The notes below the pieces were generated by a model. The model saw nothing but the letters and a program-made list of their open reading frames with translations. It searched no databases and was not told the origin of the DNA. The translations under genes and the position numbers were made by a program. From Parachlorella kessleri (taxonomy: Eukaryota; Chlorophyta; Trebouxiophyceae; Chlorellales; Chlorellaceae): DNA of 55,187 nucleotides. Shown here in pieces: positions 36,114 to 46,325 of the stretch (its first letter is position 1; each line of letters starts with the position of its first letter). Location: NCBI GenBank assembly GCA_001598975.1, contig BBXU01002365.1:1-55187 (forward strand), read 5' to 3'.

Positions 36114-39100
36114 ATGACAACTGCTTCCCTAGACCTCAAACCGGCCCCAGCCCCTGCAGCGCCTGCTCTCCAGCAGGTGTCCCTTGTGAACACTCCCCAG
36201 CAGGTCTACGAGATCAATGTGCAGGCAGCCGTCACCAAGCACAACACACCCTTGCCCAGGCTGGTCCTCATGGGGATCATGTGTGGTGCGTGGGCTCCTG
36301 CCTGCTACCAAACTGTTCCCCCCTGAGCCGCTTACATCCGTCAAAGGGGAGGGGAGAGCAATTTGCTCCTATGCCTGCTGCAGGTGTTTATGTTGGCTTG
36401 GGGATGAGCACTTGCTCCTTGACAGGTGGACTGCTTAGCCCTGAGCTTCGAGCAGCACAGCCAGGTATGCAGCCAGGGAGACTGAGTTGCTCAATTGTCA
36501 GTCACAAAGGACAAATATTCACAGTTGGTAGCGATTGTCTGTCCCGTAGAAGCTTGATTGTGGCGCCACTTCTTGGTGTGACGTGAGTTGGACTGACCCG
36601 CAAGGGTGGTGGAAAGCTGCAAGAACATGCAGACTAGGCTACCCTACTGGCAAGTGGACCAAGTTTTGTTGCTTGAGTGCAGGCCTGTTCAACTTCTTAT
36701 TTGCCATCTTTGGGTAAGTCGGCCCTGGATTATGCTGCGGAGGGGCACCAAATGGCGGACGCCTGTGTGCTGTGGTCGTTTGTGTGTAGCAGGCGGTGGA
36801 CAGCCCGTCTACTCAAGGTGTTGAAGAAGCGAAACGACTGAGAAAGGGAAGGCACCAGCGAGCAATGTCTGAGCGACTTCCATGTGTGTTGCAGGTTCCC
36901 ACTGGGCTTGGCCCTGATCATCTTTACTGGCGGTGACCTGTGAGTGACAGTTAGTGTGTCGAAGCACCGACATGCTATAGACAGGCCGCCCGGGATGCAT
37001 GCTACAGTACAACTTTGTCCGTCTGGCACCAAGGTTTCCTGGGCACTATGGTCCCTGCAAGTCAGTATGTATGCAGGCAAATGTTGCTGCCAACTGCTTG
37101 TATGGCTCAAAGCGCAGGTACACAGGCAACTGTATGTATGCTATCAGCGCTGTCTGTGAGGGTGAGTAGTTCTGCGTTGCTCTGTAGCATTGTTTGTTAG
37201 CAACAGCCTTGCTCCAGCAAGCATTGCACTCTCAGCAAGCTGTGGCACTGTATGGTCAATTTGCTCATCTGAAAGAGATTTGAGGGGCCCTCCCGCACCT
37301 TCGTTCTTCGGTCTGGGCTTCAACTTTGCCAAGCTTTGCATAAGCCACACTGACAGCCCACCGAGAGCTGACCCAGCACACCATCAAAGGAGTGTATTGT
37401 TCTGCAGGCAAGCTGGGGTTTTGGGGCACCATCCGCATCTTGGTGACGTCTTGGATAGCCAACCTGGCAGGGGCGCTGCTGCTGGTGGGGCTGTACACAG
37501 GTGTGTGGCAGGGGACCACTGGTCCAGAAGCTTGGCCTGGCCAAGGGTGCACAGCTTGCTTGGGGTCTCCTGGTGCCCGCCCAGTCTGCCATGCAAGGTC
37601 CAGCTCGGCTTGGGGCTGCTTTGACAAAGCACCCTGCTGCAGGGATTGTCCCCTGCAGTGCACTGGTTAGTCCTACACCCCCTTCATGGCTAACCTACCG
37701 CAGGCGCCGAGACATTCAAGGGCAGGGAAGATTTCATTGTGGAGCTTGCCTGGAAGAAGTGCAGCCACCCATGGGGTGTGGCGCTGCTCAGAGGTGAGGA
37801 AGCCACACAGCGCTGCCAGCATGAGGCTGGGCTATTGCTGCTCATACTCCCCCCGCTCAGGCCACTCTGCAACTTATCCTAGTGTCAGGCTGCCCTGCCT
37901 CCATTGCCAGCTGGCTTATACCTCACCAGGCTCTGCAAGCTGACCAGCTGTGCTATTTCTTGCCTGCTGCAGGCATCATTGCAAACTTCCTGGTGAGACC
38001 GTTTGTCTGAGGGGGCGTGCCTTACGGGGTGTTATGTGTGGCCAGCCTGATGCTGATCCTACACCACCTCAGCAACAGATCATGGGCTCCTTCCCTGCAC
38101 CTTTTTCCAAGGCACCTACATTGGTGTTGCGGGTTCACGCGTGGGCTCCGCTGCATGCACATAAGCAGGGTGATGTGCTGGAGTGGAAGCCCGGGCTTGT
38201 TTAGTATGTGGTCAACTGTTTTCCCATTGCAGGTGTGCCTGGCCATCTGGCTGGTCAATGCTGCCAGGGACTTGACGGGGAAGTTTGTTGCCATCTTCCT
38301 ACCCATCTCCGCCTTCGTGGCCATGGGCTTTGAGCACTGGTACGTTCTTGCGCCAGAGGCCCAGCCACACCTGCCTGACCTGTGCATTCCGACCTGTATG
38401 CCCTGAAGGACAGAACCCCCCAAATGGCAATGGTAATAGTCATAACAAGTTCTGAGTTGCCTGTCCATGGTCCTCCTGCCCTGCAGCGTCGCCAACATGT
38501 TCCTGGTGCCCATGGGTGAGTTAGCCACCACAAGCACACCACACTTGCAGGACTTAAGTGCTGTACAGCAAGCCGTGCTAGGCACATGCAACCACATGTC
38601 CCGCATGGTGTGCATGGGCCAGCCCAGCCTAGGTTAGGGTGCCAGTCAATGCCCAGCAAGCTCAGCGTGGGCCCGTGCTTCATGCTGCAGCGATGGTGAC
38701 AGCTCACCGGTACGACAACCCCCGGGGCGTGATCCCCATGGGGCAGTTCATCTGGCGCAACGAGGTGCCTGTGACCATCGGCAACTTCATTGGTGGGGCT
38801 GTGCTCATGGCCCTGGTCTATGGGCTGGCTTACGGCACTCCTGCCCAGGCCATGGACAGGTGGGTCAATGGTATGGCCTCAAAGGTGGCTGCGTTTACCT
38901 GGGCCTTTGCCCAGCCATGGGCTGCAGGTGGCTCAGGGGCGAAGTGCACAGCATTCCCCTGGGGATCTTTGCGGCTGGGGCACTTGTTGCGGGTGCGCTG
39001 CCTGATGATATGCCTGCAATGTAGGACTTGTTGCCACGCCACTGGTGAGGAACCCTTCAGCAGCCCTAGTCAATCACTCAGGTTGGGGCTAAGCTGCAAT

Positions 39101-39281
39101 TTGCTACCTGCCCGCCCGCAGGGGGTGGGAGCGGCTGGTGGGGCATGATGAGAGCTGGGGCAAGCGGTCCCTGCGGCGCATGGGCACCGCCTCCTCCCAG
39201 TTCCTCCTGCGCATGGGCACCCTGCGGGCGGCCAGCGACGACGACGGGTGGGAGGGCTCCGGAAGCGAGGGCAAGGTGTAA
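36114..39281 (+). CDS. NAR1: Formate/nitrite transporter family channel (NAR1/LCIA-like)
   Basis: A homopentameric anion channel family. In Chlamydomonas its members move nitrite or bicarbonate across the chloroplast envelope. Twelve exons: 36114-36285, 36384-36464, 36683-36713, 36895-36939, 37118-37161, 37408-37500, 37704-37793, 37973-37992, 38233-38339, 38487-38515, 38691-38859, 39122-39281 (stop TAA); 346 aa, every phase consistent. Several exons are very small (20-45 bp). FNT hallmarks are visible: FPLGLALIIFTGGDLYTGN, the GALLLVGLYTG helix, the pore region FVAMGFEHCVANMF and GNFIGGAVLMALVYG. The N-terminal 35 residues are rich in Ala and Pro without a strong transit-peptide look. The C-terminal tail is hydrophilic with an acidic end. 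Substrate (nitrite, formate or bicarbonate) cannot be told from the sequence. Confidence 0.93.
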
Positions 39282-40389
39282 GGGAGCTCCCCTTGCAAAG
39301 GAGCGAGCTGGCTGAGTGGGTGGGTATGGGTCGTATTGACACTGTGCTGGCGGCCACTGGAGTGGGTGCGGGTGCGTGCCTGGGTGCTGGTGCCCAGTGG
39401 GTCTGACTGGCAGAGTTTGGCGAGTTTGGGTGAGGCGTGCTGGACAAAGCCTGCCTTCTACATTTAATGGCGCGGAGATTTGTAAGACCCTCGCTTTGAA
39501 TTTTGTTGTATGGGTGATGTGGCATGGTGGTGCTGCGGAATTTGGGCGCCCTTTTTAATGCTAGGCCAAGGGTTTTCCTATGCGCAACCTTGGTTTGTCC
39601 TGCTGATGGATTTCCTGCTAGGGGTTTGGCACTTTCTGCTACGCACTGCTTTTGCAACATGGAGCTGCCTGAGGGCATGTCCAGCATGTGCTCTGCAACA
39701 GAACTGCAGCCTGGCTGTGCACTGACGTTCTACCACCACCGGTTGCTTTCATGCCACCCTGATGTGGCCCACACGATTTTCGGGTTTTGCTTGGTGTTGT
39801 TGTTTGCTAATGCAGAGTCTTTGCTTGATGCTGCGCTTTATGGTAGGCACCCTTGATCCATGTTAGTTTTCTTGCTCGCATGTACCACCAACGCGAAGTA
39901 TGTGCATGTGCAAGAGGCATAACCTCACAAGCTAGCTGATGCCCTATCTTTTGCTTCTTCCCCTTAGCTTCCTTCTATGCGAATGTTAGCACTGAGCCAC
40001 CCTTGGCAAGTTTTGCAAGTTGTGCATTGCCCATATATACATTATTACAGCAGCCATTACCTCGTCCAAGGTTGTTGGCAACCATTGCAAAAATTGAGTT
40101 GGTTGCAGGGTTCCCGCAAGCAAATGGTGCACAGCGGATGTCAATGGAAAGAGAACATAGCTTCGTCTGATACACAGGTCCCAGCTCTAAGTTGTACATT
40201 CTGCGGTCAAGGCCAGGTCGTGTAACCTGGCCACAAGTCATATATGCTACCATGCCTGCCACAGTATCAGTGCAGCTGCGTACCTGTCTGCCCAGTGGGA
40301 GAAAAACTTCAACATGCAGTTGTTGCCAGGCTACCAAAAAGGCTTCAGCCGAATCGTAAATAGCTTCAACAGATGCAGGACTGCCACTG
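39282..40389. other. Intergenic between convergent FNT and C2 genes
   Basis: This 1.1 kb holds both 3' UTRs. Open frames here have no family resemblance. A reverse-strand TTACA (40045-40049) could serve the C2 gene, 340 nt past its stop. Confidence 0.5.
39481..39485 (+). terminator. Candidate TGTAA polyadenylation signal of FNT gene
   Basis: TGTAA occurs 200 nt after the FNT stop codon, a plausible distance for a green algal 3' UTR. Confidence 0.45.
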
Positions 40390-41395
40390 TCACACGTTGG
40401 CTGGCTGGTAGAGCTGTGGGTAGAGTCGTGGCTTGGGGGGCGCCGCGGCAGGCATGGCTGGTGATGGCCCCGGGGCTGCTGCTGTTGATGCTGCCGCAGT
40501 CATCATGACGGGCGCCGCAGCGGGTAGAGATTGTGCCACTTGCGTTGTCTGATTGTAGGGCTTGAAAGACAGAAGCAGCTGCAGCTCGCCGGCGCTCTTG
40601 CCCTTGGGCGACACCAGAGGCAAGCGCAGGTCATGGCACTTGACGGCATATGTGGGAGCCAGCGCATGGCGCCCAGAGCCGATCTCCTTGTCTGAAAGCA
40701 TCATGTTCTTGTCCATGACCTGCAGAGGGAAATCCAGTGTCAATGCCAGGGTGCCAACTTGGGAAGCAAGCAATAAGTTCACTTCTCCGATCCTGGCAGC
40801 AGCAGGGCGTGGCACTGTCAGTCTGCAGCTCCGCCTTGCTCACCAGTACCTACCTTCACTCGCAGCTCTGTGGCGTATTTGGGTATAACGTTTACGAACC
40901 GGAACCGTTCGTTGAAGTCAGGGTTCCGTCCGCCATCTGTATGTGTCTTGGTTTGAAAGCGCTGTCCAGCCAGCTCCAACACCACATAGACGTCCATTCT
41001 CCCTGTAGGCCATACCACCTGACGCAGTCAGCAGTCATCTGTTACAACCCTTCCACCTGAGAACTGCGGAAGCAAGCCCGGGGCAAAAGCAGCGTCAAGA
41101 AGGCGCCATCCACGTGCTTTGCTACAATAAGCTACTAGCAGCTGCAGGGGTCTCGTTCTTTTGCTTGGGGTGGGAGCTGGCCACGCACTTGCTAGCAATG
41201 CTTTCTGCCTACTGTAGGCTTACACAAGACGCAACCTCGCCGTGCGCCACGGGACAGGCTGCAACCAAAGGTGTTTGCAATGGCAAATTTACACAGATAT
41301 TAACCAGCTTCAGTATTGTACTCACCAAAAGGTTCTATATCTTCCAAGTTATTCCCACAGACCACAAGGCAGTCCAGGTCGCCACACTGTTCCAT
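40390..41395 (-). CDS. C2-domain protein with short Ala/Pro tail
   Basis: Three exons on the minus strand: 41395-41326, 41002-40854, 40719-40390 (stop TGA), 182 aa. The C2 domain shows GDLDCLVVCG, RMDVYVVLELAGQ, GGRNPDFNERFRF, YATELRVKVMDKNMMLSDKE and LQLLLSFKPY. A tail of about 50 residues is rich in Ala and Pro (TAAASTAAAPGPSPAMPAAA). It lacks the intron that the other complete C2 genes carry at or beside NP/VW, and the usual Val-Trp there is Asp-Phe. Loss of the intron and change at the junction fit a single event, though this is inference. Confidence 0.87.
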
Positions 41396-41608
41396 GTCCG
41401 CGCTTGAAGCTCTCCCTATACGATACCATAAGTATATGAGAAATCTTTTCTGCTGCTTGTCTGCAGCGCGCCTCAGCTGAGATGCCAAGACCGAGGCCTC
41501 GCATCGCAAGGCTCAGCTAGATGCGGACGGATCCATGTGGTAGATCCCGGGACTACGAAGGGCAGCGTACAGGGTGCAAAACTTGACAAATCTGAGGGCA
41601 AAGAAAAC

Positions 41609-42324
41609 TCAGACAGAACCTGAACACACCAGGAGCAGCTTGCTGACCTGGTCTACACCTTCCCTCACAGTCTCACTGACATGCCTCATAAAAAGTCCAG
41701 TTGATGAGAAGACGTACCATGCCACCAAACCCTACCTCCAGATACCAAAATCAAAGGCGTGCACTACCACACAGATAAGGAAGGAAAGAATAATTGCCAC
41801 GGTGGCCAGGACGCTATTGGTCAGAATAAATGACACGAGTGCTGCCAGGCAGTTGGGCACCACCACAAAAAGTGTATGTATAGGCTGTGCACCCAGCATA
41901 TAGCAGGACGCACCAGCGGCAATGGAAGGATGGCAAGAAAGGGTTGCTCTGTTCTAGATAAGAACTCTGGACACTTTCCATCAAGACCCCAAGGTTAAAA
42001 GCTGCCAGCTAACCGGGCTGGGGTTGAGGCACTCCGAAGGAGTGGTGGTTATGAACCCCATTACTCCCCAATCAGAAAGTGTGTGTCTGACATCTCCGAG
42101 AAGTAAGTTGCCGACAGGGCCTGATCCTAACTTGGGGGAGCTGTACTGCACCCCCATAAACATGGCTTCCACATTACCTTGAACACCATGTACCAGCAGA
42201 GAGGCAACAGCTCGGCCAGCCAAACTCTGCAAAGCACCCAGCTACTGAAAAAAGCGGTCTGCTCTGCTAAGCACCCGCGCACAGCAGCGTCCGCTGTGCC
42301 CTGCTCCAAGGTGCACCGCTGCAA
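41609..42324 (-). CDS. Possible small multi-pass membrane protein fragment
   Basis: Between two C2 genes, the minus strand shows three hydrophobic open segments that can be spliced in frame: up to 42178 (CRVWLAELLPLCWYMVFK), 41884-41736 (HTLFVVVPNCLAALVSFILT, then SVLATVAIILSFLICVVVHA) and 41675-41609 (ETVREGVDQ, stop TGA). Donors and acceptors are GT/AG and phases agree (0, then 2). The hydrophobic runs look like two to four membrane helices. No start codon is convincing: the frame continues upstream into the stop of the preceding C2 gene. I do not recognise the family. It could be a real short gene, a decayed remnant or chance; coordinates are provisional. Confidence 0.3.
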
Positions 42325-42345
42325 AGCGCGGCATGCACCGCTCTA

Positions 42346-45300
42346 CTACCATTTCCACCTTCGGCCAAACTTCGGGCCCTTGAAGCCAAACTTGGGCCCC
42401 TTGAAGCCTTTCAACCTCAGCCGCTTGAAGCCAATCTTGGGCCCCTTGAACTTGCCCATGCCCTTGTACTTCTTGTACTTGCCGTATTTCACCTTGCCCT
42501 TGCCCTGGTGCGTCGCCGCTGCTGCCGTCACACCCACGGCCGCCCCCGCCATGGCGGCACTGCTGGTGCTGTAGTGGGAGGGGTAGCCGGCTGCACAGGG
42601 ACACAACTTGGTGACGGTGGGCACTGGTAAGGGCCCCACCCTGCATGTTGCTGCCACCCGCAGCCTTCTGCTGGGGCGGTGTCCCAAGCACATGGGGCTC
42701 TTAAGGAACAGGCAAGGGCAGGCTAGCAGGTAGCTGAGAAGTTACTCAAAGACCTCCTCGTCAAACTGCTCCAATTCCAAGCTGGGAACAGAGGAGATGA
42801 TGCAGGGCAGCAGTACTATGGATAGGGTCATGTCGGTGCAGATGTAGAAATTGAAACAGATGGCACATGAAATAGATATGTACTGGGGCCGGGTATGTGG
42901 AGGGGCCAGGCAGTCACCTGGCTGAGGTGCCGGGTGCGCAGCTGGCGGCGGGTAGGAGTAAGATGGGGCGCCTGCATGCAACACACATGCCAGAGCGCTC
43001 CGAAACTGGCCATACAGCGGAAAGGGTGGGTGGGTGGGGTTGGATGTGTGTTGGGAGGGGGGGGGGTCGCTCCATGGCCTTGAACTGTTCCAAAGCAGTG
43101 GTAAGACCACTAGAAAGCCCACCCTGGTGGCTCCCCCTCTGGCAAGAACACTCCCCATGCTCCCGCTGCCGGCCCCTGCCCTTGCTGGGCGTGTCAACCC
43201 CTCAGACCTCCTACGCTGAGGGCAGGCAGGGCGTCACCTACCAGCAGCAGGAGGGGCACCAGGGTAGCCGGGGGGTGGCGCTGCGGGAGGTGGGCCAGGA
43301 TATGCGCTGGGAGGGGGGCCTGCTGAAGTAGTTAAGGAGGGCGGGGGGATCATAGTTGGTGCTCTTGTACTATCCACCCACGAAGCAAGGGGATGGCATA
43401 CAAACCCCTGGCTATTGTACGTACGGTGCAGGAGGTTGCTATGGTGCTCCAGCACGAGTACCTGGAGCGGCCTTACCGGCGCCAGCTGACAGTCAGTCAC
43501 ATGACAACAGCGCCTTGCCGGTGCAAGGCAAGCCAACCAGGGAGGCAGGGGGGAAGGAGCATGCGGAGAAGAAGGGGCTGACCTGCAGAAGGCCCTGGGG
43601 GTGGGTAGCCGCCTGGGTAGGATGCCGGCGGGTAGGGTGTAGCGGCCGATGGAGGCCCACCTGCACAGCCAGACTGCCGGTTGTTGCTAGGCACGTGCAG
43701 CATGTCGCATGAGCTCTGCAGGTGCCCCTTTGCCCACATGTAACAGGGTCGCTGCTGCCACTCGACGTGAACAACAGCCAGTCCCGTAAGGCATTGCATG
43801 TCTTGCAGGTATATGCAGTAAAGATGCTGCTGTTGCGGAGCAGGCCGGGTCATGCACAACAAGAGACTTGCCTGCTGGCGGGGGGTAGCCGTAGGGAGGT
43901 GGTGTCTCTTGAGGAGGCGGCCCACCTGTGGAGCAGGCGCAAACTTGCAAGCCTTGGTGCACTGGAGCTGTGCTGGGAGAGTCAAGGCTCGCAGCACAGC
44001 ATAGGAGGGTCTGCCTGGTTCGCACTACAAGCATGCCTCACGAACCTCCAGTATCACTGGCTGGGTTGCATCTCAGGAATCTTGTCTGACTACCGATGGC
44101 ACATGGGCGGACATGGATGTACCTGCTTGGGGAGGGTATGAGGCAGCTGATGACCCCGGCGGGGGCCCTTGCTGCGGAGGGTAGGCCCCAGAAGGTGGGT
44201 AAGGGTAGGCGGGCGGCTGGCCCCCCTGCGCCGAGGGTGGGTAGCCGCCCCCGCTGGGCGGCGGGTAACCTGCTGGCGCCCCCTGGGAGGCGGCCTGCGC
44301 CGGCGGCGGGTAGCCACCCCCGCTGGGCGCTGGGTAACCAACTGGTGCCGTCCCCTGAGAGCCGGCATGCGCCGACGGCGGGTAGCCGCCCACACTGGGC
44401 GGTGGATAACCTGATGGCGCTGTCCCCTGGGAAGGGCCCTGCGCTGGTGGCGGGTAGCCGCCCACGCTGGGCGCGGGGTAACCTGCTTGCGCTGTCCCCT
44501 GGGAAGCGGCCTGCGCTGGCGGCGAATACGAGGCTGCACCGGGTGGGTAGTAAGAGGGCGGTGCGCTGGGAGCTGGTGCCCCGGGCGCCCCGCCAACAGC
44601 AGGCGGCGGGTAGCCTGGAGTATAGGCTGCCGGCTGGGCGGCTTTCTGGGGTGCTAGGGCCGGCGCGCTGGCAGCAGCTGCCGCTGCATAGGGCGGGTAG
44701 CCGCCCGGTGCCGAGGCTGGGTAGGGCTGCGGGGACAAGGAGGCAGCCGGCGGTGGCATGGGGCGGAATGTCAGGCTCATGATGACCTCACCTGCAAGCA
44801 ATCAGGAGCCACTTCAGGTACAGGGGCCACTACATACCTTAGGGTCCTCAAGCTGCAACTGAATTGCTGAACACCAGCCCAGGTGCCAAGGGTACCAGAG
44901 ACACGTGAGGAACATCTGAGGACCAGACCTGTGTGCAAAGCTATCGCTCACCGGCAGGCTTGTTCTGCGGTGTTACAATCTTCACTCGCAGCTCCTCAGC
45001 CCTGCCGCTGCTGTAGACGCTGCTGAGCGACACCCTGCAGCAACAGGGTGCATAAAGGGTGACCGACTGTTTTGCATGCATACTGATAGGCAGGTGCATG
45101 TAGCCCCCAGGTTGTGTACGTTTGAAGCAGGCGACCACTGCTCAAGGAGACAGGTATGGATGTAACCCTAGTGTCAATGCCAATGCACATGGTTCATGCA
45201 TGGCTGGCAACGGCTTAAATGCCATACCTGGCAGCCCCTATCTCATCATCCACGGTGATGTTGTTTTCGTTGTAGACTCGTAGCACCAGCTCTTGCGAGC

Positions 45301-45973
45301 GAGTGCTGTCCACTCCCTTGAAGGTGTGATTCTCGTTCCACACCTGACATGCAGCATGGCATGGGCCTTTGCAGGAACGACATGCCAGGGTGTGGGGTGG
45401 CACATATTGAAAGGAAGTCAGCATTGCATCGAACCATCAGCCCAACCTTTCATCTCCTCAACCCGGCAGAGGAGGCGGGATATTTGCACTGCAAGAAAGT
45501 GGCCAGGGCAAGGGACCTTGTCTGCAAGAAGGCAAGAATTCCAAGCGCCGCAAACGCGTGCAGTTGCGCAACTCACCGGGGTCTTGTGGCCGTCCTTGCA
45601 GGTCTTGCTCCGCCACTTCTGGGCCTTGTCTGCGCCGCCTAGCTGGACCACCACATAAGGGTCTTGCTTCCTGCTCGGCAAACAAGCACATCAATTGTGC
45701 CCCCCTTTGCCGGCACGCTTGTAATCAGCACCCCAGCATAGCAGGTAGGTGGGCTCAGCAACACCTGGGGCTGGCCTGTGTAGAAAAGGCTATCAAGCAG
45801 ACCTAGGCATGGCTTCTCCCTTGCGCTGCAAGTGCGACCCAGGGCGTGGCCCCCTCCCTATTACGCTTCCTTCCCTCCTGAGTCTGCCGTGTCACCAGTT
45901 CTTACCCGAAAGTCTCAGTGTTCCGTAAGTCTCTTCCAGCCGAGAGGCTGATCTCCAGGTCGCCCAAGGTCAT
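42346..45973 (-). CDS. C2-domain protein with XYPPX repeats and basic KGFKGPKFG tail
   Basis: Ten exons on the minus strand: 45973-45906, 45670-45577, 45343-45228, 45034-44952, 44791-44123, 43925-43872, 43660-43583, 43319-43242, 42971-42918, 42590-42346 (stop TAG); 512 aa, no frame error. Residues 1 to about 130 are a C2 domain (LGDLEISLSAG, KQDPYVVVQLGG, TPVWNENHTF, LRVYNENNITVDDEIGAAR). The next 220 residues include four near-identical 24-residue units containing GYPPPSVGGYPP. Four small exons of 54, 78, 78 and 54 bp, all phase 1-1, add further YPPP units. The last exon encodes a Tyr/Ala section and a strongly basic tail (KFKGPKIGFK, KGPKFGFKGPKFG). The intron after exon 6 (43871-43661) has a GC donor. 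The plan combines SRC2-like C2 proteins with plant GRP-A3-like tails. A role at membranes or in condensates is inference. Confidence 0.88.
44230..44515 (-). repeat. 72-bp coding minisatellite (XYPPX units)
   Basis: The plus-strand motif gtagcc recurs at 44241, 44310, 44382 and 44454, spacing 69, 72 and 72 bp. Each unit encodes about 24 residues with two YPP cores and a SQGTA linker. The units keep frame inside exon 5 of the 512-aa C2 protein. Confidence 0.9.
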
Positions 45974-46325
45974 GACGTGCGACAAGGCTACCAGCTAGAC
46001 CCCTTGCCGGATCTCGTGTCGCCACCTGAGCTCGTGCTGCAGGCCTTAACAATTCCAAAGGCCCGGAGAAAGTATCGATCACGCGTTACACAGCGCCTAG
46101 GCTTCAAAGCGCCCGAGGTTCATACCACGTCAAACACGTGGCGGGTCTTTCGTACTGACTAAACAACAACAATGCAAACCCTACAGGTTCTCGGCTTATA
46201 CCAAGCAATTGGGTCTGGGAAAGAAAAGAACCTAGATGACAAAGAAGTGGTCACAGCGATACTAATTTTATCAATCATATTTTTAGGATGGCCCCCGCCC
46301 TTGTCATACACGAGGGAACCCAGCG
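45974..46325. promoter_or_regulatory. Shared upstream region of C2/XYPPX (-) and glucokinase (+) genes
   Basis: This 352 bp separates divergent start codons. It contains an AT-rich stretch near 46255-46290 ahead of glucokinase, which could be promoter or 5' UTR. No defined element is recognised. Confidence 0.45.

Noticed and set aside
39070..39687. 205-codon open frame on the minus strand
   Set aside because: It overlaps the last FNT exon and 3' UTR in antisense and shows only low-complexity Pro/Ser/Thr sequence.
43040..43066. G-rich stretches as possible G-quadruplex regulatory sites
   Set aside because: G runs are common in this GC-rich genome and this one lies within an intron; no positional pattern supports a regulatory role.
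44096..44782. 228-codon open frame on the plus strand
   Set aside because: It lies opposite the XYPPX repeat exon; its repetitive Arg/Pro/Gly composition is the mirror of that repeat.
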